Source: Anaeramoeba flamelloides
Lineage: Eukaryota > Metamonada > Anaeramoebidae
NCBI GenBank assembly: GCA_027625915.1
Contig: JANTQA010000023.1
Coordinates: 19,344,001-19,408,000 of the forward strand
Direction of reading: 5' to 3'
DNA length: 64,000 nucleotides
Below, one piece after another: positions 11,701 through 21,978 of this stretch. The notes beneath the pieces are model-generated. The model did not search any database. It was not told the origin of the DNA and saw only the letters and a program-made list of their open reading frames with translations. The translations under genes and the position numbers were made by a program. How positions within the stretch are numbered: the stretch's first letter is position 1; each line of letters opens with the position of its first letter.

Positions 11701-14700
11701 AAAATAAGGCACCATAAATAATTGCTGAATTACCGAATTCAAATAGCACGTGGCACCCTGGTTTCTTAACCCAACATAACCACCAACATTTTTATCCAAT
11801 TGATTTATTATTGGCACATATCCCCAAACTTTGGGAATTCGAATATATTTCATTTGCTTTTCAATTAATTTTGATAAAATTAATAAATTCTTTTCAGATC
11901 TTTGTACAAAATAAAGTAATAAAGTATAACATGCATTTCTAGTTTGCAAATTTTTACATTTAGGCAATAATTGGTCTCTTTGTGGATATTTTTTTTTGGA
12001 AACAAAACAATATAAACAACCATTAAAAATTTCTTTAATTAATTGATATTTTTCTTCAATGTATTCAATCATATCAATCGGTACATCCTCTCGAAACAGA
12101 ACAGCGATTACACTTATGATACCTTTTAAATTTTGATCCATATTTTTTGTTGAATCGGTACTATTATAATTTTTTAATTTCATTATTAATTTATCAATAA
12201 ATTGAGAATTCAGTTTGAAAAAATGTAAAAATTCGTTATTTGATAATAATAATAATAATTTAATTAATAATGAATAAAAATATTTTAAGTTTTTATTATT
12301 CTTATTCTGATTCTTATTTGTATTTATATTTGTATTCATATTATTCATATTCATATTCATATTATTCATATTCATATTCAGATTATTATTATTCATATTC
12401 TTATTCTCATTTTTATAATCCTTATTCTTATTATTAATGACATTATTGGAATTATTTATCGTTTCAATTTTATTGGGCAAAAATGAAATCAAAATTTTAA
12501 TAATATTATTTAATAACTGATTTTTTTTTTTTTCATCATTATTATAATGTATTAATATTGTTAAAAACCTTGTTGAAATTTTACAAATTAATGGATTTTT
12601 ATTTTTAAAAAGACAAATTTTGATAAATTTTTTAAAATTATAATTCCAATTATTTCTCCATAAATTTGGTTTGTTTTTATATAATAATTCCAAAATTAAA
12701 AAACTGTTGTTGATTAAATAAGATATTTGATTTAAAAGGATTTGATTTAAAAAGTAATTTTCATTTAAAATTATTAACAATTGAATAATATTTAGAATTT
12801 TTTCAAAAAAATCTTCAAATAAATTTTTAATGGAATTTAATTTTTTCAAAAAATAATCTGACAAACCGAATTTAAATTCCTTTTCTAACCTTTTTTTCTT
12901 TTCTTGTTCATCTAAATCGGAATATTTTTCATCAGTTTCAAATCCCAAATTAAGTTTTTTTGATTTGATTTTATTTCTATTATTATTCTTCTTATTATTG
13001 GATCGAGTTTTTTTAATTAATTCAGATTTATCACTTATTATTATTTTAAATATTTTCATTAATAAGGCTGATGATTTAAAAAAAAATTCATATTTTTCAT
13101 TGAAATGGTTCTTATTTTTATTATTCAAATTGTGATCATCATTTTTTTTTTTACTATATTTGTACTTTTCTTTATTATTATTATAAATTTTCATCACATT
13201 TTCTTTTTTGACTAATTGGATTAATAATAAGTTAAATTTATCAAAATAATTGATGAAATAATCGATTCCATTTTTTTGAATATAAAATTTTATCCAATCA
13301 TAATCTTTGAAAGTTTGAAATTTTTCATAATATTCGATTGAATTTTCATAATTAACATTTAGCATCATTTCAAGAATTTGAAAACAATAATATAGTTCAA
13401 TTGAATTTAATTTTTTAGGAAATAATTCTTTTATTGAAAATTCTTTGTTATTCTTTATATTAAATAGAAAATGATTATTGTTATATTGATTATTTTTATT
13501 TTTATTGCTGTTATTATTATTATTATTACTACTATTACTATTATTACGATTTTCATGATGATTATTCTCAAATATAAGAGAATTATTTTTGTTATTTTTT
13601 TCAAAAATTATTGGATAAGAATTTGTATTTAATAAATGATCATTAAAGGGTATTTTTTTATTTGGTGAAATTTTTGAAAAGTTAATTAATAAATTTTCAT
13701 TAGTTGGTAATAATTTGATTAATTTCCAGATTTCAATTTGAATTTTCCTAGATCCATTTAATAAATTTAAAAAAATATTAAAATTTCTTAACTGAGATAA
13801 ATAAAACGCAGGAAATCTATCCTTTTTTGGTTTATTTTTAATTTTTAATAATTTTTTCAAATTTTTTTCTTTTTGTTTGAGTATTTTTTTATCCTTATTT
13901 CCTTTAGCACCAGTCCCCCTTTTACCATTTTCCCTTTTTTCTCCACCCCACCTCTTCTTAAGTCCACCCTCTATTTTTTTTCCAACTTTTTTTTTTTTAA
14001 TATCATTCTTATTATTTTTTTGATTAATTTTATCAATATTGCTATCATTTGTTATATTTAACTGCTTGATATAAATAATTGAATTTTTTTTCAAATTTAA
14101 TATTTGGACTGGATCATCATCTAAATAATTATTTAAATAACCACTTGGTGTTTTTATTATTAAATTTTCATGGTTTTTTATTTTTGATATTTGGCAAATT
14201 AATAATTTCAGATCCTTAATTTTGATTCTATTATGTAAAACTAATTTAAAATTACCAATGATTTTCTTTTTACCTTTTACAAGCTTAATAATAATGTTTT
14301 TTTCAACTGGACAAAATCTGTTTTTATGTGGAGTTAATTTCAAAGACATTAATGAAGACTTTTTATGAACATTATCATATTTTTTGATAAAATTTCTTAA
14401 TATTTTTATTAATTTTATAATTTGATCTTCATGATTATTCCTATTCACATTACCAATATCATCAACACCACAATTATTATTTTTATTTAATGAATTATAA
14501 TTAATTAATTTTTTCAAAATATTATTTAAAAATAATAAATAAATCTTATATTTTTTCCTATCCATCAGCTGTGAAGAAATATTTATATGAATATCATTTA
14601 GAAAATCTATTGAATTGTTTATAACTTTAATGTTTGATGATCTCAAAATAATATCCCAAAGTGTATTAATTAAATAAATTTTTTTATTCATTAAAAAAAA

Positions 14701-17109
14701 CTTGCCAGTATTTCGCAGTATGGTTTTTCTTATAACTTTACCATTTATTTTCATCGTTTTTTTATAATTTTGAATTTGAGGTTTTAATGCCTTTTTTTTA
14801 ACATTGATCAATAAAAAAAATCTTTTAAACACTTGAAAATAATTCAAATCAACTAAATTATTATTCAGACCATTACATATTTTTTTTTCAAAAAGTGATT
14901 CAATTATTTTATATTTTAAAATGATGTTTTTATTCACCCCATTTTGTATATTTACCAAAAAATTTTTATCTTGAACATCACAATTAATTAGCCATTTGAA
15001 CAACATTTTTCTTTCCAGGTTACTACAAGCCTTTAAAACAAAATAATCCCACAATGTGAACAATTGCTCTTCGTTTAAATAAACATTCCCATATTTGATA
15101 ATGAAATCTAAAAAATTAAATCTTGCATTAATTTCTTCAAAATGTGTATGTTCATTGATAAAGGGCTTTGTTGTAAAATCAATAATATTTTGGAATTTTT
15201 TTTCAGAAATCCCCGCCATTTCACCCATTTGGCCACCCTTGCCTTTGGTATTCCTTCTTGATTTATTCTTGTTGATACCCATTGTAAGATTATATTGAAT
15301 TGTACAAAATTCCAATGCCCTTTCAAAATAATATTTTATATCATGAATTAATAGATCAATTAAATCAAATTTTTTATTTATTTCTTGAATTTTTTGCTGA
15401 ATACGCTTTAAATTTTTTAAATTCAATAAAATCTGTTTTTCTGTTTTTGGATAGTTTTTCTTTTTGTGATTATTTTTTTTTTCATTTAAAGTTAACCCAT
15501 AACCTTTAATCAAGATATTTTTTAAGATTCCAATGGATAAAAAAATTGATTTATGTTTTTTTAATTTTTCGATGCACAATATAATATATTTCATCCGAAA
15601 TTGAGAAAATTCTTTTTTACTCAAGAGTTCATTCAAATTTATTTGTGCCTTATTAGATAAACTTTGACTAAACTTTGATTCTTCTTGAATAATATTCCAT
15701 AATTGATTTAAAGTAAATATTTTTGTTTCCTTTTCAAAGATTTTATTTTCATTTTCTTTATTATTAATTTTCATTTTCAAATTATTCAAATTATTTTTAT
15801 TGTTACCAGTATTATTTATAAGATTCATATTTTTATTTTTATTGCTTTGCTTATTATTATGATATAGATATTTATTATTACGGTGGCGCTGCGTATGATG
15901 GTGGTCATTACTATTTAAATGACGAAATTCATTTTCTTCAATTTTTAACAAATTTAAAATTGATAGGGTAAAGTTATTTAATAATTTTAAAATGGAAAAA
16001 TCATAATTCTTTAATTCAATTTTTTCAATTTTTTTTTTAATATTAATAATCATTTTAATGTCAAACACTTTAATCAAAGAAATGAGTATTTCAAATAAAG
16101 AGTTTCTTGTTGATCTTTCTAAATTTGATTGGAAACAAAAATCCCATAAAAAATCTAAATTTTTAATTGTTATTTGATTATGCTTTGTTAAAAATAAAAA
16201 AATTTTGATTGTTAATTTTAAAATTATTTTGTTTTCCAAATCTTTTGTTAGTAATAGTTTGAATGTTTCTTGTTTTTGAAACCATTCTATTAAATCATTC
16301 GTCAATTCTTTATATTCTCTTCTATTCTGTTTTTGTAATTTCTTCGTGGCATTTTTTTTCAGGTTTGAATTGCTTTTTTTTACGCTATTCATTTGTCTTT
16401 TTTCTATGTTTTCGATTATCCCATTTAATAATTTTAATCCCAAATATTGATAATTATTTGAATTTTTTTGCTTTATTTTGTTATTTCCTTTTACTTTATT
16501 CCCCTTTTCGTTTTCTTTTCCCTTTACTGTATCATTTTCTCTTTCCATTTCATCATTTATTTCAATTTCAATTTCATTTTTGTTTTCATTTATAATTTCA
16601 TTTTTGGTATTATTGTTTTGTAATTGTAAGATTTTATTCTTCTTCTTGTTTTCAATTTGCTTCCCTTTTCCCAATTTGCTTTCCACATTCATTTCTTTAT
16701 TTATAATTTGTAAATTTAATTGTATTTTATTTTTATTTGGATTAAAGGCAAATTCAATAAATTTTAAACATAATTGTTGCTCTTTAAGATATATTTTGGA
16801 TTCTAGATTATTTAACCCACTCAACAAATTCATTGCATTATATAAATTACTTAATAATGGTATACATTTTTGAAAATTTATATAAAACATTTTGATATTT
16901 AATTTTTCTTCAATATTACACCAATGAAATTTTAACTGTTGTTCAATTAAATCAATAAACTTTGGTAAAAAATCTTTTTTAAAATTTTCAGATAAAAATA
17001 TTTCAATTGTTCCAATTAATAATAAATAATTATGTATTTCATTTAATGTTGGTATTTTTTTCCCCTCATTTTTTCCCATTTGGTTTAGGATAATTGTAAA
17101 CCCTCCCAT
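8746..17109 (-). CDS. Giant ubiquitin carboxyl-terminal hydrolase (USP9X/USP24/USP34-like)
   Basis: A deubiquitinating cysteine protease of about 2787 aa (from the ATG at 17109), in the size class of USP9X/USP24/USP34. The long N-terminal helical region is followed by a ubiquitin-like fold at about residues 935-1020. The catalytic domain starts at GLRNQGATCYLNSVIQQLF with nucleophile Cys about 1788. The His box GSSEFGHYYSYIRE has His about 2110. The third triad position is Asn (NKFNDTRV, about 2159), which the family tolerates. The Zn-ribbon is incomplete: CEQC at about 1967 is present, but its partner reads CQEK. An Asp/His/Asn-rich insert (about 2040-2080) lies inside the catalytic domain, and other Asn/Lys/Met tracts occur (for example about 1563-1603). 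The C-terminal helical region runs to residue 2787. There is no intron over 8.4 kb. The in-frame coding-like sequence extends upstream of the ATG to about 17160 (…SLNFIKNLQTFGN), matching the family, and an AG acceptor lies at about 17163. An unseen 5' exon is therefore likely. Confidence 0.93.
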   Translation of the reverse strand: MGGFTIILNQMGKNEGKKIPTLNEIHNYLLLIGTIEIFLSENFKKDFLPKFIDLIEQQLKFHWCNIEEKLNIKMFYINFQKCIPLLSNLYNAMNLLSGLNNLESKIYLKEQQLCLKFIEFAFNPNKNKIQLNLQIINKEMNVESKLGKGKQIENKKKNKILQLQNNNTKNEIINENKNEIEIEINDEMERENDTVKGKENEKGNKVKGNNKIKQKNSNNYQYLGLKLLNGIIENIEKRQMNSVKKSNSNLKKNATKKLQKQNRREYKELTNDLIEWFQKQETFKLLLTKDLENKIILKLTIKIFLFLTKHNQITIKNLDFLWDFCFQSNLERSTRNSLFEILISLIKVFDIKMIINIKKKIEKIELKNYDFSILKLLNNFTLSILNLLKIEENEFRHLNSNDHHHTQRHRNNKYLYHNNKQSNKNKNMNLINNTGNNKNNLNNLKMKINNKENENKIFEKETKIFTLNQLWNIIQEESKFSQSLSNKAQINLNELLSKKEFSQFRMKYIILCIEKLKKHKSIFLSIGILKNILIKGYGLTLNEKKNNHKKKNYPKTEKQILLNLKNLKRIQQKIQEINKKFDLIDLLIHDIKYYFERALEFCTIQYNLTMGINKNKSRRNTKGKGGQMGEMAGISEKKFQNIIDFTTKPFINEHTHFEEINARFNFLDFIIKYGNVYLNEEQLFTLWDYFVLKACSNLERKMLFKWLINCDVQDKNFLVNIQNGVNKNIILKYKIIESLFEKKICNGLNNNLVDLNYFQVFKRFFLLINVKKKALKPQIQNYKKTMKINGKVIRKTILRNTGKFFLMNKKIYLINTLWDIILRSSNIKVINNSIDFLNDIHINISSQLMDRKKYKIYLLFLNNILKKLINYNSLNKNNNCGVDDIGNVNRNNHEDQIIKLIKILRNFIKKYDNVHKKSSLMSLKLTPHKNRFCPVEKNIIIKLVKGKKKIIGNFKLVLHNRIKIKDLKLLICQISKIKNHENLIIKTPSGYLNNYLDDDPVQILNLKKNSIIYIKQLNITNDSNIDKINQKNNKNDIKKKKVGKKIEGGLKKRWGGEKRENGKRGTGAKGNKDKKILKQKEKNLKKLLKIKNKPKKDRFPAFYLSQLRNFNIFLNLLNGSRKIQIEIWKLIKLLPTNENLLINFSKISPNKKIPFNDHLLNTNSYPIIFEKNNKNNSLIFENNHHENRNNSNSSNNNNNNSNKNKNNQYNNNHFLFNIKNNKEFSIKELFPKKLNSIELYYCFQILEMMLNVNYENSIEYYEKFQTFKDYDWIKFYIQKNGIDYFINYFDKFNLLLIQLVKKENVMKIYNNNKEKYKYSKKKNDDHNLNNKNKNHFNEKYEFFFKSSALLMKIFKIIISDKSELIKKTRSNNKKNNNRNKIKSKKLNLGFETDEKYSDLDEQEKKKRLEKEFKFGLSDYFLKKLNSIKNLFEDFFEKILNIIQLLIILNENYFLNQILLNQISYLINNSFLILELLYKNKPNLWRNNWNYNFKKFIKICLFKNKNPLICKISTRFLTILIHYNNDEKKKNQLLNNIIKILISFLPNKIETINNSNNVINNKNKDYKNENKNMNNNNLNMNMNNMNMNMNNMNTNINTNKNQNKNNKNLKYFYSLLIKLLLLLSNNEFLHFFKLNSQFIDKLIMKLKNYNSTDSTKNMDQNLKGIISVIAVLFREDVPIDMIEYIEEKYQLIKEIFNGCLYCFVSKKKYPQRDQLLPKCKNLQTRNACYTLLLYFVQRSEKNLLILSKLIEKQMKYIRIPKVWGYVPIINQLDKNVGGYVGLRNQGATCYLNSVIQQLFMVPYFSNEIILSNIKRIDKQKTNMNKKDEKIKLTNDEIVLNQLKRLFQKLKQKKLRYYNTMPFCKVFKDIQGKPINVREQQDANEFLNVLFEKIEKGLKKDQIRQNLLNDIFGGCLIHQVICQEKKHISEREEPFFTISLEVKNKHYLRDSLELFIQGDKLTGENQYYCEQCRKKVDALKRCCFKDLPNYLILHLKRFEFDFQTMKNIKLNSYFEFPLNINMEKYTLDYLSNSNQKQNTNQSNHDNDDYNNDHDYNDHDYNDHDDDDVDVDDDDNDHDHDNIFKDKEEIKIGDYEYELVGVVVHSGSSEFGHYYSYIRENSQIHNGQKMRKENHNREKRVKNDDHNTNIGDEINYKWNKFNDTRVSSFNIKKLNDATFGNDLVNNSDSSSQQNGFKKKGYNAYMLFYKRKNIILTSSNNNNTFQTTTKTKNEENNENLKKEILNGKNKESELEIENEIEKEENEGGKPLSLVSRTNKLKIDDYKKLSLRLEQFLYNSDYSFFLSNLLEIQKRKHNLESKDNLKNKILLSHIKFATLFALKIVIHSKKKNHIMAWFKDLSSIFSKSYLASHKFLKILSSSKNSILLTKILLECPNVIIKDHFLDVITIAMNSIAKEDKNDYKECINGLITHQNKFNNKNKMEFGENNKIQRMGFKNNENKEKVENKENDDDDDYDDDELRYNNIEIEIESKIIQKPKSILIYFIKKIILRINKILLKKVNNFQHLFGILLKFAMIGLAEISYLTVSENILDVCSDFLINNYKGIKKLKKLSTKRRGSISRNSFYGNNPYYPSYKQRIIGKSKSKSKFSKQNDFKKQFNPLIELFQLIFMSIKQINRYDMNNNDNNKIEINSVVGKLLPFFKLVLLENIHPEKIYKIILRLSKNNLKISLDFTNIILEILLQNYIEFKQRNFILSLLNGLMELDDSLSIRRIHSLSQNIFEQFNTLKITNLQNLTKIWNNLDLLSKQLPQLELWIQDNSKLRNKITAKFFN
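10870..10985 (-). repeat. Coding tandem repeat (Asp/His/Asn) in USP catalytic domain
   Basis: Repeats of ATCATGATCATTATA type encode a run of NDHDYNDHDY units and then Asp-rich sequence, between the finger region and the His box. Repeat slippage inside the protease domain is likely to vary in length between strains. Confidence 0.85.
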
Positions 17110-17145
17110 ATTTCCAAAGGTTTGAAGATTTTTGATAAAATTCAA

Positions 17146-17269
17146 TGATGTTTGTTGATCATTTTTCTTTGTTATTTAAAAAAGATATCATTTAAATTAT
17201 AATTAATTAAATATCCAGAAATAAGAAAAGAGAATTTTTAATAAAAATAATATTTTTTTTCATAAATCA
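17146..17269. other. Short gap between USP gene and upstream LINE relic
   Basis: This is about 120 bp of AT-rich sequence holding a pyrimidine-rich stretch and a CAAAG acceptor candidate on the minus strand. No ATG-initiated exon in the USP frame is visible. The USP promoter or first exon must lie here or beyond the LINE. Confidence 0.4.
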
Positions 17270-18440
17270 CAGGATGAAGGAGAACCATAAAACTATCAGA
17301 CCTATCTCTATAAATCAATCTCTTTCGAGATTTTTTTAAAAATTAATATATGCAGGAATCGCGACTCTTGGGAATTTATTTCATAAAAAAAACAAAACAA
17401 TTTGGATTTAAAAAATACTTTCGAACAAGAATTACTGTTTTAAATTTATTAAGAAAAAATAAAAAATAAAAATAAATAATAAAAATAAAAAAATATTTTG
17501 TAATTACTATCGAGATACAAAAATGTTTTGACTCTATAAAACACTCATTAATATATCAATCTATTTTAAAAAAATTATTAAAAATGAAATAATTAAAATA
17601 AAACTCTGAAGATATTATAAAAAAGAAGGAATTGTGGTTTATCAAGTAGATACTTTTATAACCAATTCTCTTCGCATTTATATCTCATTTTATACTAGAA
17701 AAGTTAAAAAAATCTTGCTGTCCATGTTAAAATGTATGTAGATGATCTTATTCTTATTATGATGAGGCTTTTACTCTCTTTGAAAATTAATTTAGAAAGA
17801 ATTTTTGAAATAATAAAAAGATTCAGGATGAATTCATACATTATAAAAAAAACCTTAATATAAAAAAGAACCAAAAAATATTGTTTATCTTGGAATTTGA
17901 TTCGAAAAAAACAAACTACCTTGAATATAATTTCAAAAAAGTAGAAAAGATAAATTCTTGGAAACAATTAATAGATTTTTTCAACAAAATAAACTCAATA
18001 ATGTTTCCATATTAACTTCTTTCAAAGATCTTATATTAAGTCAACTTTTTCATGGAATAGAAATATTTGATTTGGCAAAAAGTGATTTTGAAATAATTGA
18101 TAGATTTATCAATAAATCAGTCACAAATTTCTTACAAATTAATATCCATTCACCAAGATTAATTTATAAAACCGAAGCAAAAATTGATCTCGTTTGATTA
18201 AAATTATACCAAGGAAAATATAAATTAATTGAAAAATTAGAAAATTTCTTCAAATTTAGAAAAATTAAAAAAATACTAAATTTTCGAACACTTGAAAATG
18301 GAAATATTAATTGGTATACCAAAGAATTAAAATTATTAGATTTGGAATTATAGGTTTTTCGATGAACCAAATTTGAAAATTCAACTAGTTGGGAAGTTCA
18401 ACAATAACTAAAAATTATAAAACAACAATATTTCTAAATT
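17270..18440 (+). mobile_element. LINE copy 2, decayed
   Basis: On the plus strand NHKTIRPISINQSLSRFF (17281-17335) resembles the N-terminal RT motif (RPISL…). MYVDDLILI at 17733-17760 is RT motif C. The thumb region at 17958-18200 (LILSQLFHGIEIFDL, then IHSPRLIYKTEAKIDL) matches copies 1 and 3. Several in-frame stops and frame changes show it is dead. It lies immediately upstream of the divergently oriented USP gene. Confidence 0.8.
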
Positions 18441-18467
18441 CAAATTAGGGGTTAGTTGAGTACCGTC

Positions 18468-18722
18468 GCATGACTAGGTTTTCCATAATTCAAAAGAATT
18501 GAGAAAAATCTATGATTTTCCTTTATTCTTTTGAATTCTGTAAATCTAATGAAAGTGTCTTCAATTGCCTAGCTTTTCTAAAATTTAAAAGAATAGAGTA
18601 AAATATCAGATTTTTCTCAATTCTTTTGAATTCTGGAAAGACTAACGGAGGTTTTTTTGAATTTGAGAAATAAACCAAAAATTAAATAAATTTTCAGTTT
18701 ATTTCTTATATTAAAAAAAATC
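18468..18722. repeat. Three-module palindrome array P1-P1-P2
   Basis: First hairpin GACTAGGTTTTCCATAATTC...AATTCTGTAAATCTAATG; second CCTAGCTTTTCTAAAATTT...AATTCTGGAAAGACTAACGG; third is P2 (GAGAAATAAACC...AGTTTATTTCTTA). It lies immediately 3' of LINE copy 2 and shares the linker motif GTACCGTCGCATGACTAGG with the other arrays. Confidence 0.8.
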
Positions 18723-19164
18723 GAACAGAACGGATGAGAAAAATAATTTTCTCTCTTCAAAAATAAATAAATAAATAAAATTATACCTGTTAAATTTATT
18801 TATTCATTTTCATAATGTCATTTCTATTTTGTAAAAATATCTGAAAAAAATGAGTATATATCCCCAAAATGATTTTAAAGTAATTTTTACTTAGACTATT
18901 CTCTAAAATATCCATTTCACTCTTTGAAAATTCATTATTTTTGGATGTTTTGTAAATTTTTTAAGTTAGAGAATGTTGTTTTACAATTCTACATTGGATT
19001 ATTTTATATTTTAGTAACAAATTATTTCTCTCAAATATATACCTTAATAAATATTTAAACAATCTTTCTATTCAAATCTTTTTATTTGTTTCGGTTAAAA
19101 AAAAAAAAAAATATTGAAAAAAAAAGACTGGTATTGTAAAAAAAGACATTGTAGTAAATATATA
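18723..19164. other. AT-rich non-coding spacer
   Basis: No gene or clear repeat boundary is seen. It contains (AAAT)n and poly-A tracts. Confidence 0.4.
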
Positions 19165-20095
19165 TAAGCTAAATTTCAAAAATAGGGTCATCATTAGTAT
19201 TTTCTAAATTATTGGTATGTGTGTTGTGTTAACCAAATATTCTGAACCCAATATCTTTTAAAAGTCATTATTGAATATTTAATATCAAGGAAACAATCTT
19301 CTTTTAATGAAAATTTCCCAAAGTTGAATTCATTTTTTTGCAATTTTTCTTTCAAAATGATTCCATATTGTTATTTTTATGTTGAATGAACAAGAACATT
19401 TTTGAAAACCGTTAATATTCAAGAGATGAGATTAATTAGCATTGGAGAAAGGGGATTGTAAAATTCAAAGAAAGTAAAACACCCAAGAAGTGTTTGCTTC
19501 GAAAACAAGTATCAACCAAATTTGCTTTAATGAGTTACAATGGTTCCTTGAAAAGTGAAGAAATAGCAAGATCAAATAAGATCTTCTTTTCTCTTTCATT
19601 TGGAGACAATGTGATGAATGTGATCGTATTCATTTTATCTTTGAGTTCTTTGTTGTACATTCAAAAAATTGGTTTTGTTTTCACTTTCTTTTCTTTTTCT
19701 TTTTCTTTTTCTTTCTTTTGTCGAGATTTTTTTTATCTTGAAAAAGGTATCAAGGAAAGTTTGGGTTGATACCAAATGGGTAAATAGTAAAAATCTGATA
19801 ACTCTAATGGAAAGTTGTTTCAAAAGGTTCTTGGAAGCAATGGTGAATCTTAAATGGATAATTTTAAGATGAAAAATCATTTCAAAAATAGGGTCAGATT
19901 TATTTTTTTTCTTAATGGGTTTCTTTTCTCTATTCTTTTATTAGAAATAATAATTAAAACAGAAAAGGGTGTTTTAGACAGTTATTTTTTAGTTTTAAGT
20001 TCTGATTTTTCTGGGTTGAGTTTTGGTATTCACTAAATGAGAAACTACATTTTTTTTCAATCAAAAATTTGCCCCTATTTTTGAAATTAAGCTTA
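19165..20095. mobile_element. Y-family TIR element, copy A (931 bp)
   Basis: Terminal inverted repeats of about 25 bp: TAAGCTAAATTTCAAAAATA at the left, and the complement of TATTTTTGAAATTAAGCTTA at the right. The flanks are (TA)n, consistent with TA target duplication. A second copy of the TIR-like sequence lies inside at 19879-19900 (ATTTCAAAAATAGGGTCAG). The interior has a (CTTTTT)n pyrimidine tract and only short frames, none recognised. It is about 99% identical to copy B (about nine differences), so the family moved recently. Confidence 0.8.
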
Positions 20096-21978
20096 TATAT
20101 ATATATATATACTAAAAAAAAAAAAATCAAACTTGATTTCATGAAAATAGAATAGGTATTTTATTTTTTAATTAAATAACTCACCTAATTATGAAGATTT
20201 ATTTTATCTTCAGGAAAGGAATTATTATCAAACACATCATCTACTATAATGGTGTATATTTATTAAAAAGTTTTCACTTCTTTTGAAATACTTGACACAA
20301 GAATTAAACTGTAATTTTGCAATTAATAAATGGAAATTTTTATTTTATTTTCCCAAAATCTTTTTCTGATTATTTGTTCAATGCCAAGATCTTTACAAGA
20401 TCATTTGATCATGAAAATCTTGAGTTTTTGTTAATTAAGTTTCTTCCTTTTTTGATTTTTAAAGATAAAATGTAAATTTTTTTAATTTGAAAACAACAAA
20501 AGGGTAAAAATTCGAGAGGTTTGTATTGTTAATTTACGAATTATAAATTAACCCCTTTCCAGGTATATTTTATAAAATTTTAAAAACCTTTGTTATTAAA
20601 TAAGTTGGTTTGGTTTACAAACCATTCCAGTATTTGGAATTTTAAATTAGGTGCAAAATTTATCTCTTATTTTCTTTTTTTTAATTCCTCAAAATTCATT
20701 TCAGAAGTATTCACATGTTATGGCCTGCCAAGATTACTTTTATGACTAACAGCACATTTATTTACTTGAAAGAATGTTGATTCATGAGTTCTTGTACGAA
20801 TTTAAAATATAGGGTTTTTTTTCGAAAATTTGTAAGGTATTTCCATAAAAGTGAGGTATTCTTTTTTGCATTTAATAAAAAATCATCTTTGTTATAGTGT
20901 ATCTATTTGCAAATACGTAATATAAAATTAAGTGGAATAGTAATACTGATTTAATCAATACCTACTGTGTTTATTTGAAAAATACGTTCATTACAATATT
21001 TCCTAAAAATGAAAAAATTGGGCTTTTTTTTGGAGAATACAATTTATTACCAAATTTCAATAATAAAAGGAACAATATGGAAAGAGAACAAACGATTTTT
21101 TAAACAATAAAATACATTTATAAAGTTTTCCTTTTTATTGAAAGTTTTGTTGAGATTAAACCTCTTATAAAATTTTTTTCAATCAAAAAGAAAAAAATTA
21201 TCAGCAATTTTCACACCATTAAAAATGCCAAACAAAATCAAGATCTAAAATTTTAATAATCTTTTATTTATGTAATATCATACTAATAAACAAATTGAAT
21301 TATTATAAAGAATTAAATAAATAATATGTTCGTGATTTTGTATATTTAAATAGTTTTATGAAAATTGAGTTTAGTAAATAGAATTTAAAATAAATTCTCC
21401 CGCTTTTTTGGAAATAGCTTATTTTGTTGAACACCATTTTTACTCGTTAAAATTCAAAATTTGCTTGAAAAGGTTGAAAAACCAAAATTTCCCTTCCGAC
21501 TGTACTATCAAAATTATTTTCAACCACCATAATATAATATGCTTCGAATGTATCAATATACTTGAAAATACTTTTGGTATACCCAGTAATCTGAATATTT
21601 AAAAAAAGAAATTGATTTTGATTTTAAATTTGCCTTGTAGCTGTTAGTAAATTCATTATATTTTTTGGATCAATAAATATTGTTTTTTTTAATTTTCCTT
21701 TCTGCAAAATTCTAAACTTTGCATTAGTTTGTCTTTCCTTTTATTGATATTCTTTTAAATAATTTTTATTTGTTAAGGATATCGTATTTCAATCTCTACA
21801 GAGTATAAAATTCGGATACTACTGAATTGATTTCGAATTTTCGAGGAAAAACAAAACACAAAAAAAAGAGATGATTCAAATAGTAAACGTAATCAACAGC
21901 CTCAGTTTACGTACTTGAAATTTATGAGTTAACAAACAACCAAATGAAAATGTGGTGAGAATTTTTCCCCTTTAAAAT
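20096..21978. other. Intergenic, no supported gene
   Basis: AT-rich DNA; the open frames are short and without motifs. A small frame at 21408-21602 has no ATG-plausible context or known domain and was not called. Confidence 0.5.

Noticed and set aside
10101-16873. Many plus-strand open frames across the USP gene (for example 10101-10532, 16263-16873)
   Set aside because: They are antisense shadows of the USP coding strand: Phe/Leu/Ser-rich translations of Lys/Asn/Glu codons, without motifs.
17733-17760. YVDD motif suggesting an LTR-type reverse transcriptase
   Set aside because: The following thumb sequence and C-terminal zinc knuckle match the LINE copies, and no long terminal repeats, protease or integrase are present.
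19494-19880. Short frames in the Y elements on both strands
   Set aside because: They repeat identically in both copies because the copies are recent. They lack ATG starts or known domains and run into simple sequence, so they are not evidence for a gene.
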